A stretch of 64,000 nucleotides of DNA from Chitinophaga terrae (ex Kim and Jung 2007) (GCF_900107795.1 NZ_FNRL01000007.1:207362-271361), one strand, 5' to 3'. Shown: positions 35,501 through 44,386, counted from the stretch's first letter. The notes: generated from the letters alone by a model not told the origin. Made by a program: numbers and translations.

Positions 35501-36439
35501 TGTTCCGCCCTGCTGTTCTTCTTCAGCTTTCTTTAAAACATACTTTAATTCTTTACCATTGTAATAGCTCTGCCGGGGTTCTTTTCCCTGCGGCATAGAA
35601 AGGCCAAGGCCTTTAAGGGTTGAAGAGGTCAGCTCCAGCTTTTTATCGGTTCCCGGGTAGGTAATTATTTTCGTACCGTTTTCGATGGATGCCACTCCTT
35701 TGTCCCGGCTTTTAGGCCCTCCTCCCTCGCCGGCTTTCTGGATAGCTTTCTTTTTTGCCACTCCCCCGTTCTGTTGGATGGTATGGGTTAATTCATGGGC
35801 CAGCAGATGTTCTCCTTTTGCTGTAGCAGGTTGATATTCTCCTTCATTGAAATAAATATCGTTGCCATGCGTAAACGCTCTTGCGTCTATGGCATTGTTC
35901 ATGGCGGCGGCATCGGGTCCTGTATGGATCTTCACATCGCTGAAATCCTGGCCGAACGCTCCTTCCATTTGGCTGCGGGTTTCTTCTCCCATCGGCGTAC
36001 CGCCGCCTTGAGAGGCGGCCAGCTGGGATTCGAGGCGCGGCGGCGCTTCTGTGGCGTCTCCTTCTGCCTTCCTTTGCAGGTTAACATTTTCAGGGGCTGC
36101 AGCAGCATGGTTCTGTTCCAAAACAGTTGGACTTTCAAATGCCCGTTGCCGTTGGATATTGCGGAACGCTTGTACACCATTGCTTTCTTCCCCACTTTCG
36201 GCAGTCGCCTGCTTTCCCTGTACTACTTTGTCGGCCATGGCGTCCGCTTCTTTCTCGAACACATCGTCCGACGGGTGCACTTTCAGCTTTGCCTGAACAG
36301 GAGGCTGGCTGAAAAAAGGAACAGCCATGTTGCCGGGTTGTTCAAAACCTCCTTTCCCCGCATTCGAAAAGAATGGGCGGCTGCTAACGCTACGTTGCAG
36401 TCCTGATTGGAAAGGAGATTTTGAATCAACTTTTTTCAT
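32504..36439 (-). CDS. DUF4157 (eCIS core) protein with HNH-like segment, candidate cargo
   Basis: A 1311-residue protein. Residues 1-50 are low-complexity with two PFF motifs. DUF4157, the domain most strongly linked with eCIS loci, follows: KLKVHPSDDVFEKEADAMAD near 50-70 and the zinc-protease-like HELTH at 215-219. At about 388-425, HHVDHIVEKQLGG, NYELLDAVVN and SCGSS form an HNH/endonuclease VII-like pattern. The remainder (about 500-1190) is a long succession of beta strands with Gly and Lys, unlike any family I can name; the end is helical and charged. I infer a toxin or effector loaded in or on the particle, with possible self-cleavage. The start at 36439 is two bases after the previous stop; a reading from 36541 would overlap that gene by 100 bases. 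Confidence 0.8.
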   Translation of the reverse strand: MKKVDSKSPFQSGLQRSVSSRPFFSNAGKGGFEQPGNMAVPFFSQPPVQAKLKVHPSDDVFEKEADAMADKVVQGKQATAESGEESNGVQAFRNIQRQRAFESPTVLEQNHAAAAPENVNLQRKAEGDATEAPPRLESQLAASQGGGTPMGEETRSQMEGAFGQDFSDVKIHTGPDAAAMNNAIDARAFTHGNDIYFNEGEYQPATAKGEHLLAHELTHTIQQNGGVAKKKAIQKAGEGGGPKSRDKGVASIENGTKIITYPGTDKKLELTSSTLKGLGLSMPQGKEPRQSYYNGKELKYVLKKAEEEQQGGTAAEPEESKQVSNWKKEVKVEVDKKADEVLAKATPDSSGVYFFRLNEQADYHIIGTADAIKAQLYIPYWNVGGKRTPHHVDHIVEKQLGGVDDHTNYELLDAVVNTSCGSSIRIERNKRIAGAMSEFNSVNENSPGFFPDLPNLDAPATEITVFFKIDDWKLQTKGTFSNRWDLGQIKNGEHINKIGEMNDAEKKALGGSEKEVTLYVSARLGTPMKKAYDALKGEVKDFYPGLDYVSSDLQAIQNTENNGNITFRLNKDLSKRIQSPDITLQLIKLPNRKNTYYIKTTRAFTRSRFKGMSPVTVNEFYIDEKNGLVVTGTIEPDIDLLKGAYLDFLISKGDLQFTVVIPMGVIVKNFPKLFNVTNAFLMISYSTKKDQIDLSGMIRFRVDKLGEGEITAGTDGKAFKLTGKFIFDKSKFDGELRVGYHSEKGWSFGGTARIGAGKVKGVKDAVVNFDYAEGVIIVTGTANLTVPGLKTLKISANIGKDGDFVIVAEATLGEVTGLKGGNVTVTIASKKGEDLSFAVKGNAVPDFPGVPGLGANVTFSYDKGILDVRAVVDYNKGRFIGKLELGLTNRGVDEKGQLTGEPQDGKVLVFGYGELTVEIFKGVKGTIKARFTPDKKLLVAGEIGVNNIQPFGPGVNFHHKLFDFPSIKIPLVGIPGVSIFFEISGGAHFNFNWEPLVLQELTIGFREIDINEIDSAQVDIKGKIGSKALAEAYMEIKASLGAQVLVATIKGSLGGQAGIGVEGEVGGEMTATWNHEKGLQLKEILAYITVNPKAIFRLTGSVSVDLDLWLTTINLYYKEWVLAEGDADLSGLSLKVGVPIKFDENGNLIPPDDFSKLNVEQPNFSGEQGRAALDGGINGDAKNERKLAKDKLRADISRDMKASVNDDEFSPSEYAKSLQKKYADDPEMQTFILDSVNEEVKIQEYEEFENLKAELRKSDDPLEKKVARIMVFRMFRHQVSPGDIDGFTAELYALEQQKKAQPAAPQASGNS

Positions 36440-36441
36440 AA

Positions 36442-38727
36442 TTATTTTTTCTTCCTGAAGATTAACCAGAGCAGCAGTAAAATAATGAAGAGGATTACCC
36501 AAACCGTCCATGCCGGCAGGCCTAAAGAAAGTAACCAGCAAACCAGTTTACTCCACCAGCCAGCCTGGTTGTTGTAGCAGCCAAGCGCTGAAGCATTGCC
36601 GTTGAAAACGCTGATGCCGCCTATCGTAATACTTCCACTTCCTTCCAGCTTTCCTTTTACAAATACTTTATAAGTTCCATCGCCCAGGTCGATCACACTG
36701 TCTATTGCCGCTCCGGGGAAATTCACCCCGATGCCGCCTGCCCATCCTGGTCCCCAGAAGATACCGGTGCTGGTCGCAGGTCTGAAAGTAATTACTGTCT
36801 GGCCTGCATTATTCTGTAAAATAGAAACGCCGGATTGTGAGAGGTCAACGCCGCTATGCGTCACCATTACGCTGTTTTGCTCGAAGCGCTGAATATTACC
36901 TTCTACACTGTCTTCTGCCATCACGCTGTACAATACCTGGTAAACGCCAGAAACATTCAACTGGTTAAAATCTCCCTTATACGTTTCTGTGGCAGGATCA
37001 TATACTAGTGTGATCTCATTTTCTTTTGCCCTGAACTTACTTGCATTCGCGGTGTCCTGCATTAATTCCTGCAACTTTTGCAGACCGGGAGAACCCGGGT
37101 CGCCCGTTTGTGGCGCAGCGTAAGTTCCCCCGGCCCGGGCAATGAAATCTCCGAAATCTACTCCCGGTGCAAATACGCCAACTTTGATGGTAGCGTTTTT
37201 TATTACGGCGCCGTTACGGGTCAGTTTTACGGCAGGATGCAGGGTTTGACCGGTTGTAAAGGATTTACCGCCTACAGAATAATCCAAATGCACCTGGTGA
37301 TCATCTACTGTAAAGGAAAGGTAGTAGTGCGGTTTTACTGCAGCAGGGGCAGCACCGTGAGAAACCCCGATCGGTGGTACTGAATAGTCCCTTACCATCC
37401 CGCTAATTTCCCATGTTCCGTCTGGCGTTAAAACCGGGTTCGAAGCCAAAGGAAAGTTCACAACAAAAGTCCTGTATCCCTGGCCATAACGTTTAACCGC
37501 ATAAGGCAATACATTGGTACCGTTTAAAGTCAGGCTGGTAATTGTGTCTCGTCCGATCGGTTGAGAAACCATTGATATGAATACTTTATGCACGCCTTTA
37601 TTGACAACAAACTGTTCTTTGAAAACATAATCAGCCCCGCTTTGCGCATAATCCTTGTTCCGTATACCTACGAACTGGGGGCTGTTCCCTTTCAGTATCT
37701 TGTTCACCATGGCGTCGAGCCCTGCTTCAATCTTCGCCGGAAACTCAGGATCGAAATTTTCCAGGATCAGGTACCTGTTAGGGTTGCTGTCTGCTATTGC
37801 CGCCATCAGGTGAGGGTAGTCACCCACAACTCCCAGGCATACCGTATAAGTGGTAATTGTATCTGTAGTAGGATAAGTACCGCGCAGGTCGATGTTGCCG
37901 GTAGTAAGGAACCGGGGGTTAGCGGGATTAACCAGGTTACCGCTGTTCTGCTCTCCATCGGAAAACACGAACATTACCTTGGTATGGCCCTTAACGGCAG
38001 GTGCATTCAGCAACTGGTTACGGCCCGCCCTCATGCCATGCCCCAAGGCAGTGTTGCCGCCGGCGTTCGTATCATTGACAGTCGATTGTATAATACTGAG
38101 GTTAGTATTTGTAAGCGGAACAAGGCTTCCTTTTAAAGTTGGGGAAGCAGGCAGCACGCTGTCATAGTCAAAAAAGCGGATTCCTATGGAATCGTATTCC
38201 GTTCCAAATTCGGCCAGTTTGGTAGCCATGATGCTTACTCCTTTTTTCAAAGCGTCCATCCTGCTAACATTGGGATTAGCCATAATGGTGCTCATACTGC
38301 CGGATTTGTCGAGGATCAGGGAATAATCGATGGGGTTGCGGACGGTGACAAGTAAAGTTGTATCCGCGGTTTTAATAGTGCCAAGATCCGGGTCGCCCGC
38401 ATTCACCGTTACTTTACACAACAGGCTGTATGATGAACTGGTATTCACAGTAAACTGGTTAACAGTACCTCCTTTCAACTGGGGAGTAGAGCAGGGATTC
38501 AGCGGGGCAGAGTTGCAGGTAATGGGGGTGATCTTCCATTCCACAGGTTCTCCCGGCGAACCGCCGGTATACACAAAATCAAGCGTCACAGGCGGCGCGC
38601 CTCTTACTACTACCAGTGAGAATATATTACCGTCTTGCCGTACATTCGCAGGCTTCTGGATCAATACCTGGGCCCGTACGGTAATAGCACCGAGGGACAG
38701 GAAAAGTATAAGGGCAATTTTTTTCAT
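36442..38727 (-). CDS. Von Willebrand A domain protein with C-terminal membrane anchor
   Basis: A 761-residue exported protein inside the eCIS operon. It has a signal peptide (cleavage near VRA-Q, residue 19), an Ig-like N-terminal domain, and a vWA domain with a full metal-binding MIDAS motif DKSGS (D140, S142, S144), then FVFSDGEQNSG-like and VCLGVVGDYPHL strands. Further beta domains follow to about residue 700. The C-terminus has one membrane helix (WTVWVILFIILLLLWLIF) and a KKK stop, giving a periplasm-facing anchored protein. No Afp or PVC counterpart is known to me. It may tie the particle to the cell envelope or bind a partner through its metal site; both are inference. Confidence 0.85.
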   Translation of the reverse strand: MKKIALILFLSLGAITVRAQVLIQKPANVRQDGNIFSLVVVRGAPPVTLDFVYTGGSPGEPVEWKITPITCNSAPLNPCSTPQLKGGTVNQFTVNTSSSYSLLCKVTVNAGDPDLGTIKTADTTLLVTVRNPIDYSLILDKSGSMSTIMANPNVSRMDALKKGVSIMATKLAEFGTEYDSIGIRFFDYDSVLPASPTLKGSLVPLTNTNLSIIQSTVNDTNAGGNTALGHGMRAGRNQLLNAPAVKGHTKVMFVFSDGEQNSGNLVNPANPRFLTTGNIDLRGTYPTTDTITTYTVCLGVVGDYPHLMAAIADSNPNRYLILENFDPEFPAKIEAGLDAMVNKILKGNSPQFVGIRNKDYAQSGADYVFKEQFVVNKGVHKVFISMVSQPIGRDTITSLTLNGTNVLPYAVKRYGQGYRTFVVNFPLASNPVLTPDGTWEISGMVRDYSVPPIGVSHGAAPAAVKPHYYLSFTVDDHQVHLDYSVGGKSFTTGQTLHPAVKLTRNGAVIKNATIKVGVFAPGVDFGDFIARAGGTYAAPQTGDPGSPGLQKLQELMQDTANASKFRAKENEITLVYDPATETYKGDFNQLNVSGVYQVLYSVMAEDSVEGNIQRFEQNSVMVTHSGVDLSQSGVSILQNNAGQTVITFRPATSTGIFWGPGWAGGIGVNFPGAAIDSVIDLGDGTYKVFVKGKLEGSGSITIGGISVFNGNASALGCYNNQAGWWSKLVCWLLSLGLPAWTVWVILFIILLLLWLIFRKKK

Positions 38728-38758
38728 GATCGTATGTTGTTTTTGAGGTTATCGGTTT

Positions 38759-40318
38759 TTAAATCGCGCCAGGCCATTCAGTGACCAGCAATTCCGGCAT
38801 CCATGAATGTCCTATTATTCCAAAGCTCCATGGGATGGTTTCCAATAGTATATCGATCGCTGATGCCTGCACCAATAAATGCCAGTTGTCTTTCCTGGAA
38901 AGTCTTCCTTCCCTTAGCAGGAAACCTTCTCTAAGCCCCGCAATACTGGTATCTCCCAATATGGTCCAATGACTGATAACAGCGTTCAACATATTGTCTG
39001 CTTCCTGCATTTCCTCTTCCTTTAAATCGAGGTATGAAGAAATTACAGCGGTTGGAGGCAAGCCGCAGAGTATTTTAGGCAGGCACAATTGCCAGTCAGG
39101 ATTTCGCGGTTCTCCGTTCGCAATAAATGCAGTAAGCAATACAGCCTTATGCCTGGCTGGCAGATCAGCGAATTCTCCTTCCTTTATATATCCCAGTTCT
39201 GTGAACAGGGCAGGCAGGTAAGCTGCTATCAATACCAACCCGGCATTCTGAATAAATATTTCCTCTACCGGCTGGTTTGTCTTTACCGCGATGTCATCAA
39301 CGGTTAAACGCGCTGTCTGAGCCGCAGCGCTGTCTTTACCTGATCCAAGCGGCGGGCGGACAAGTTGCTGCAGCAACGTTAAAGCGGCGTAAGGCAATTG
39401 AATTTCGCGGGAAGAAATAGCGGCTGAGAGACGCCAACCTGTATAACCGCCCCGTTGCTGCAAACTGATAAGATCAAGCACTGCGATCAACGCCCGCATA
39501 TCTGTCGGCAGAATATTTTCCTTTCCTTCGGCTAACAGTTGTTTATCCCATAAGGGTAAGAGCTGTTTCCATTCTGTTTGCGGAAAGCGATGCAACAACT
39601 CTCCTGTAATCGTGTAAAAGAGTATTTCGGCGGGTGCTTTGCCTGCAGCTCCCAATAACAGTTCCAGCACGCGGGCCTGGTAAACTGCTTCTTTGCCCGT
39701 TATCAGCAACAATACCCTGAAGGCTTCCAGTATTTGCCGCTGAACACCGGAAAGCAGCTGAAAAGCAGCTATAAGTTTTGATATGAAAGATGATGAAAAT
39801 ACCTGTAACAAACGCTTTAGCGGACCCGGTGAGCCAACTGCATCTTTCACAAGATCTTTTACTTTATCCCTTGTTCCATCCTGTTCCATTGCCACTAACA
39901 GATCCTGCTCCCACAAGGCATTTGACGGGTATTTACTTGCGAAGTTCCAGGGCATTATCCCAGTATGGAGATAGTCGTACCAGGCCTTCCATATTGCAAT
40001 AGAGGTTGGGGTGATAGCTGCTGCCGGCGCCTGCCCTGCTGTTGATAAAAGACCAGATAAACTGGCTGCCAGCAGGCTGGCCATTCGTCTGGGGAACTCT
40101 GTCTGCAACTCTTCCAGGCTGATCACGCCCAGGTCGATCTCGAGCCTGTTGATGCTCCAATGGCCGGAGGATGGGGCCAGGTCATCCATCACTGCAGCAA
40201 GTTGCTGCCGCCCTGTTCCCTCCATCAGGCTCCCGATGCTATCGGCTATCGCATGGAAGTCTTTGCCCTCGCTGAGAGACAGATCCACTACCTGTTTATA
40301 TATCTGGTGCAAATTCAT
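38759..40318 (-). CDS. Contractile injection system tape measure protein (Afp14-like)
   Basis: A 519-residue protein expected to run through the tube lumen and set tube length. The N-terminus has HWSINRLEIDLGVISLEELQTEFPRRMASLL, the pattern shared by eCIS tape-measure proteins (two short strands ending in IDLG, then an amphipathic helix). The rest is long, mostly helical and leucine-rich, without a signal peptide. Its place after the second gp6-like baseplate gene and before the cargo and ATPase genes matches the Afp12-Afp14-Afp15 order. I chose the ATG at 40318, one base after the upstream TGA; an in-frame ATG at 40351 would give a 32-base overlap. Confidence 0.8.
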   Translation of the reverse strand: MNLHQIYKQVVDLSLSEGKDFHAIADSIGSLMEGTGRQQLAAVMDDLAPSSGHWSINRLEIDLGVISLEELQTEFPRRMASLLAASLSGLLSTAGQAPAAAITPTSIAIWKAWYDYLHTGIMPWNFASKYPSNALWEQDLLVAMEQDGTRDKVKDLVKDAVGSPGPLKRLLQVFSSSFISKLIAAFQLLSGVQRQILEAFRVLLLITGKEAVYQARVLELLLGAAGKAPAEILFYTITGELLHRFPQTEWKQLLPLWDKQLLAEGKENILPTDMRALIAVLDLISLQQRGGYTGWRLSAAISSREIQLPYAALTLLQQLVRPPLGSGKDSAAAQTARLTVDDIAVKTNQPVEEIFIQNAGLVLIAAYLPALFTELGYIKEGEFADLPARHKAVLLTAFIANGEPRNPDWQLCLPKILCGLPPTAVISSYLDLKEEEMQEADNMLNAVISHWTILGDTSIAGLREGFLLREGRLSRKDNWHLLVQASAIDILLETIPWSFGIIGHSWMPELLVTEWPGAI

Positions 40319-40319
40319 T

Positions 40320-43130
40320 TCAGTATTCACCCCTATTTTGAAGCCAGACAAAAATTTTGTTTATAACAGCTACCAGGTCATTTTTCGCCGTATTAAAATT
40401 CACCTCAGGTGTTGCAGGCGTACTCAAAGCAATAGTGTAAGTTTCCCAGGCATTTTCAAATTCATACATCAGGAAGATGTTCAGCCATAACACCCTTACC
40501 TGCAGCCAGGCAGGAAGTTCTTTCCTTATGACTGCCGATGCGACCTCCCGGTAGCCCGGATCGCCAAATCTTGAACCTGCCCCCGGCAGTACTACCAACA
40601 GGTGAGAGGAATACAGGTCTGTTCCGAAGCCTTCGGCTACAGACATATCCGGTTGCAATGGAATTTCCAGGAAATCATCTTTCAGGGCAGGATTCACATA
40701 AGACCTGGGGCGCAGCAGGATGGGCTCTACAAAGTGCATTCCCTCTTCAGGCAGCCAGTTGGAAATAATATAACCAGCCAGGTTATAGGCTGCCGTTGTG
40801 GCTAATGCCGCTGTTGCGTAGGTATTGATGGAAGAAGCCAGTATATGTTGCTGATCGTCCATCAGCACAAAAGAAAAAAGACCCGCATTTTCAATTATCC
40901 TGTAATTATCCTTTTTTACCCCGAACAGAAAGAAGTCGGTAGTACCATCTTCCGCTTCATACGTAAAAGCGTAGTTACGGCTTATCATCGCAGGATTGCT
41001 GCCGGCGTCGTATACCGTATAAGCGATGTTAAACGGGGCGCCGGAGATGCTGAACAAAGGAGCGGGGTTCTTCCATCTGCGTTTAACCAGGTTATCCGGC
41101 AATTGGAATAAATGAACAAATTTCTGAAGGATAGCCGGGGCGTTGGTTGTATTGAGTACCGGCATCGTATAATCCGCTGCCTGAAATCTTCGGGGCGCCA
41201 ATACCGGGGCTGCCTGCAGGAAGTTATATTTAGCGCTGTTAGCTGCAACCGGAGAGAGATTGTTCCAGGCGGCATAATAACGGAAATCTTCGCCTATCCT
41301 GGCCAGCAGGTGATCCAGCAGCAAACTTCGTCTTGCCTGGTTTTCTGCTGTTGCCGGGGCCAGCGCCGTTTCATAATTGCTATCGAGGTACGCATCGTAA
41401 AAAGGCAAAAGTTGGCGCAGGTTAGCAGGAAAACGGGTTTCCGCTGCTGTATTATTTACAGAGAGCAACTGCATGCTATGCTCCCATTGCGATTTGAAGT
41501 TGGCCAGTACCTGCTCAAAGAAAAAGAAATATCCCCGCGCCTGCGCATTGGCCGGCGTACGTTCATCTAACCGCAGTTCATAACAGGCAGGCATTTCGTA
41601 TTGTACCGGGTAATAAGCCTGAACAGGCGCAATATCTTCTATAGGGGTAATGGGAGGAAGTAATGAGATGACCGGACTGGTGACAACTGTATTCTTCAGC
41701 GCCTGGTAAGCGTTATAGACCTCTGTAATGCTGTAGGTCCTTGTCACGCCCCGCTGCCGGATATTAACGCTGGATTTAAATATGTTGAGCCTGGGCCTCC
41801 AGGTGAAATCATCCGGCAATTGCAGGCAATTCTCTGCGCTTTCACTGGCCAGTTTGTTATTGATATAGCTCTGCAGGCTCAGGTTGAATATGGCAATGAT
41901 ATCAGGATTCCTTTGGTGTTGCCGCCCTTCCAGCATGATGTGCAGGATGTCTGACAGGAAGATGCTTCTACCGGGAGGCATCTGCAACTGCGTATCTGAG
42001 AGGTAGCCATGCAGCAGCTCGGGTCCCTCCCAGCTTTTGTACAATTCATCTTCTGCCGGCGTTTCGGGCAGTATAACTGGGCTGATAAATCCATCCAGCA
42101 CAAAAAATATTTCTGCTAAAATCGGTACTACATCAACTCCCGGCGTCAGTTCAATATCGCATTGCACGCCTATTTCAAGGATGTTAACAGCGCTTAGTTC
42201 TGCAAAATCCTCTGCCAGGTTCCTGTTAGCCATCAGCAGCTGCCGGGTTTGGGCAGCCAGCACATTGCATTGCTGTATAATTTTATTATACAGGATAACC
42301 GGCCCGTTCAGGTCTGTCAGGTAAGCCTCGTACACCGCCTGCACCGCAGCCTTTTCGTCGTCTGTAGACATGGGGGTATTGACCCGCAGGATAACGCTTA
42401 ACACTAAATGCTGTATACCGTTATAGGTAATATCCAGGTCGGCAAAAAAGACGCCCTGGCTGGCAGCATCAGGTTCCAGGTTACCGCCTGCAATGGTGAT
42501 ACTATTAAAGGCCATAGCATCTCTGAAGGCGATGAAATCACTGTCTGTGGTATCCCAAACGAAAGGAAAGATCAGGTCGGCCCAGTAAGTGGCGCTGCTG
42601 CCATTTAGCAAATTAACGGTCCGGGACAGGGAAAGAATATTGCCGTTCAACTCGCCCAATATTTTATCCCTGTCCCATTGTACCAGGATATTATAAATCC
42701 CCCGCAGGTCTACAAGCGTACCTGCGGTATAGTTATAACTGTTATTTTGAAGAAAAAAAGAAGGAGCATATATCTTGCGCGGCGTGATCCAGGCATTGAG
42801 GATGCTTTCCTTGTCTATCAGCCATTTCCTCCAATCCAACAAGGTAACAGGCGCGTTAAACAATACCTTTTCAGGGCTGAAAAAGTCTGTTGCTATGTTA
42901 TCTTTCCTCAATATCTGCAATTGTTCTTCAACCGGCAGGTCAGTAAAATACTGCTGTTCCGTTATTGCATAGCAAAGCGCTTCCAGTATGGTAATGCCTG
43001 GGTCATGCTCGTTGTGGTCTGTCCACACTTTACCGGAAAGCCTGATCACCTGTTGCATGGCATCTTTCAGCAACTGGGCATACCGGCTGTTGCTCTTATC
43101 CGGCGCTAATTTCTGGAGAAAAGGGATCAT
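40320..43130 (-). CDS. Baseplate wedge protein, gp6/baseplate J-like (Afp12-like)
   Basis: A 936-residue structural protein. Near residue 37 it has WTDHNEHDPGITILEALCYA, the 'DHNEHDPGITLLE' signature of baseplate proteins of the Afp12/Pvc12 group, which form the wedge ring around the spike together with the Afp11-like protein. The large middle and C-terminal portions are mixed alpha/beta with no signal peptide. Its start overlaps the stop of the 64-residue gene by four bases (ATGA), and its stop is one base from the tape measure start, so all three should be translated together. Confidence 0.88.
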   Translation of the reverse strand: MIPFLQKLAPDKSNSRYAQLLKDAMQQVIRLSGKVWTDHNEHDPGITILEALCYAITEQQYFTDLPVEEQLQILRKDNIATDFFSPEKVLFNAPVTLLDWRKWLIDKESILNAWITPRKIYAPSFFLQNNSYNYTAGTLVDLRGIYNILVQWDRDKILGELNGNILSLSRTVNLLNGSSATYWADLIFPFVWDTTDSDFIAFRDAMAFNSITIAGGNLEPDAASQGVFFADLDITYNGIQHLVLSVILRVNTPMSTDDEKAAVQAVYEAYLTDLNGPVILYNKIIQQCNVLAAQTRQLLMANRNLAEDFAELSAVNILEIGVQCDIELTPGVDVVPILAEIFFVLDGFISPVILPETPAEDELYKSWEGPELLHGYLSDTQLQMPPGRSIFLSDILHIMLEGRQHQRNPDIIAIFNLSLQSYINNKLASESAENCLQLPDDFTWRPRLNIFKSSVNIRQRGVTRTYSITEVYNAYQALKNTVVTSPVISLLPPITPIEDIAPVQAYYPVQYEMPACYELRLDERTPANAQARGYFFFFEQVLANFKSQWEHSMQLLSVNNTAAETRFPANLRQLLPFYDAYLDSNYETALAPATAENQARRSLLLDHLLARIGEDFRYYAAWNNLSPVAANSAKYNFLQAAPVLAPRRFQAADYTMPVLNTTNAPAILQKFVHLFQLPDNLVKRRWKNPAPLFSISGAPFNIAYTVYDAGSNPAMISRNYAFTYEAEDGTTDFFLFGVKKDNYRIIENAGLFSFVLMDDQQHILASSINTYATAALATTAAYNLAGYIISNWLPEEGMHFVEPILLRPRSYVNPALKDDFLEIPLQPDMSVAEGFGTDLYSSHLLVVLPGAGSRFGDPGYREVASAVIRKELPAWLQVRVLWLNIFLMYEFENAWETYTIALSTPATPEVNFNTAKNDLVAVINKIFVWLQNRGEY

Positions 43131-43321
43131 GAAACAACTTGTTTGGTATTGGTTCCATTACGCTGCGTTGCGCCAACCGTTTGTACGGCCAGCTGCGGGC
43201 CGAGCTGCGCCTGCAGATTATGGATAAGCTGGTGTACCTGGATATAAGGAAGATTGCTTAACGCTGTCAGGATAAGGCTTGCTTCTTCCGGCGTGATTTG
43301 TAAGTGCAGGGGTTCAGACAT
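43127..43321 (-). CDS. Small conserved-looking protein in the eCIS baseplate region
   Basis: A 64-residue soluble protein of unknown function. The first 45 residues are helical with the pattern ITPEEASLILTALSNLPYIQVHQLIHNLQAQ, which looks like a protein-binding helical hairpin; the tail is Gln/Asn/Thr-rich. Evidence that it is real: it lies between the fibre gene (three-base gap) and the baseplate gene (four-base overlap) and is in step with both. It may be a baseplate or fibre assembly factor, by position only. Confidence 0.7.
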   Translation of the reverse strand: MSEPLHLQITPEEASLILTALSNLPYIQVHQLIHNLQAQLGPQLAVQTVGATQRNGTNTKQVVS

Positions 43322-43324
43322 CTT

Positions 43325-44386
43325 TCAGGATTTTTGTTGCAATTGTTCAATTTTACTATCCAGTTCTTTGATGGCGTTGACCATTACAAACATCAACGGG
43401 CTTACATCCAGGAGGATCATATTTTCGGGGTACTCTTCAGAGCCCGGGTTCCCACAACGTTTAACCATATACGGCATTATTTCTTCCACCTCCTGCCCTA
43501 CCACTCCTATTTGGGTTTCACCAGCCGTAGTTCCGCATTTCCCGTTATAAGTATAACTAACTGTACGCAACGCTTTTATTTTTTCAAGTCCATCGTCAAA
43601 GGCCGCAATATCTTTTTTTGCCCGCAGGTCGGAAGTATACAGCCAGGTGCCTGCGCCTGTTGTTTTGGCGGCATGACCATGTACGTGAAGCAGCACAGGG
43701 CCCGGCGGCGAAACGGTGAGGCCGGGAATTTCCGTTGTGTTGCCTAACATCATGATCCCGTTTTTAAACTGTGCAAACGGGATACTGTTGTTGCACAGGT
43801 TAATAGGTTTGCCATTGACTGTGTTGATGCTCACTGATCCGTCGCTATCCTGTCCTATGGCGAAATTCAGGTCTACATTCCCGGCATTGGGCGCAGCTAT
43901 TGGATCTCTCAGCGAATTATGGAAGAACAGGGCTTTGCTGGTTCCTACGCCATTGTTGCCGATAACTGCGGTACCGGTCCTGATGGTACTTTTAGCGCTG
44001 ACGGTGCCCACTTCAAGATTATCTACCAGGGCTGAAGGCGCCGGACCTATATTAATGCCTACCTTTCCGCGATAAGCGATATCAGACAATACAGTAGGCG
44101 ATTGTGAGGCCAGCGGGGTAAACGCCTGCGTATCGCCGCCTACCGACTTCCAGGCTCCTCCTACGTAATACTGGATCACGCTTCCGTTAAAACGCATGCT
44201 GCCATTCTGAGGAGTGGCCGAGAAGTTACCCAGCGTAAAATTCCCAATGGTAGTCTGATTATTCGCAAAGTTGAAATTATCATCCAACCGGTGAACAAAT
44301 GAATCGAATAAGTCAGAGAAATCGTTCCCGTTAGGCCTCGCGCCATCACGGAACAAAACTTTTAATACTGACCGGTTTTTTTCCAT
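43325..44386 (-). CDS. Tail-fibre-like protein with C-terminal S74 chaperone domain
   Basis: A 353-residue protein, probably the receptor-binding fibre (Afp13 position). The N-terminus has a coiled, Asn/Asp-rich attachment part (NGNDFSDLFDSFVHRLDDNFNFANNQTT), the middle is beta-repeat, and the end is an intramolecular chaperone of the Peptidase_S74 type: S252 in YTSDLRAKKDI with K257 or K258 as the dyad partner, then QIGVVGQEVEEIMP. S74 domains fold trimeric fibres and then cut themselves off. It is short for a fibre. I chose the ATG at 44386 since the reading from 44434 overlaps the upstream gene by 26 bases. Confidence 0.82.
   Translation of the reverse strand: MEKNRSVLKVLFRDGARPNGNDFSDLFDSFVHRLDDNFNFANNQTTIGNFTLGNFSATPQNGSMRFNGSVIQYYVGGAWKSVGGDTQAFTPLASQSPTVLSDIAYRGKVGINIGPAPSALVDNLEVGTVSAKSTIRTGTAVIGNNGVGTSKALFFHNSLRDPIAAPNAGNVDLNFAIGQDSDGSVSINTVNGKPINLCNNSIPFAQFKNGIMMLGNTTEIPGLTVSPPGPVLLHVHGHAAKTTGAGTWLYTSDLRAKKDIAAFDDGLEKIKALRTVSYTYNGKCGTTAGETQIGVVGQEVEEIMPYMVKRCGNPGSEEYPENMILLDVSPLMFVMVNAIKELDSKIEQLQQKS

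Noticed and set aside
40011..40490. A 159-residue plus-strand frame across the baseplate and tape measure genes
   Set aside because: It is antisense to both genes and has no domain or promoter.
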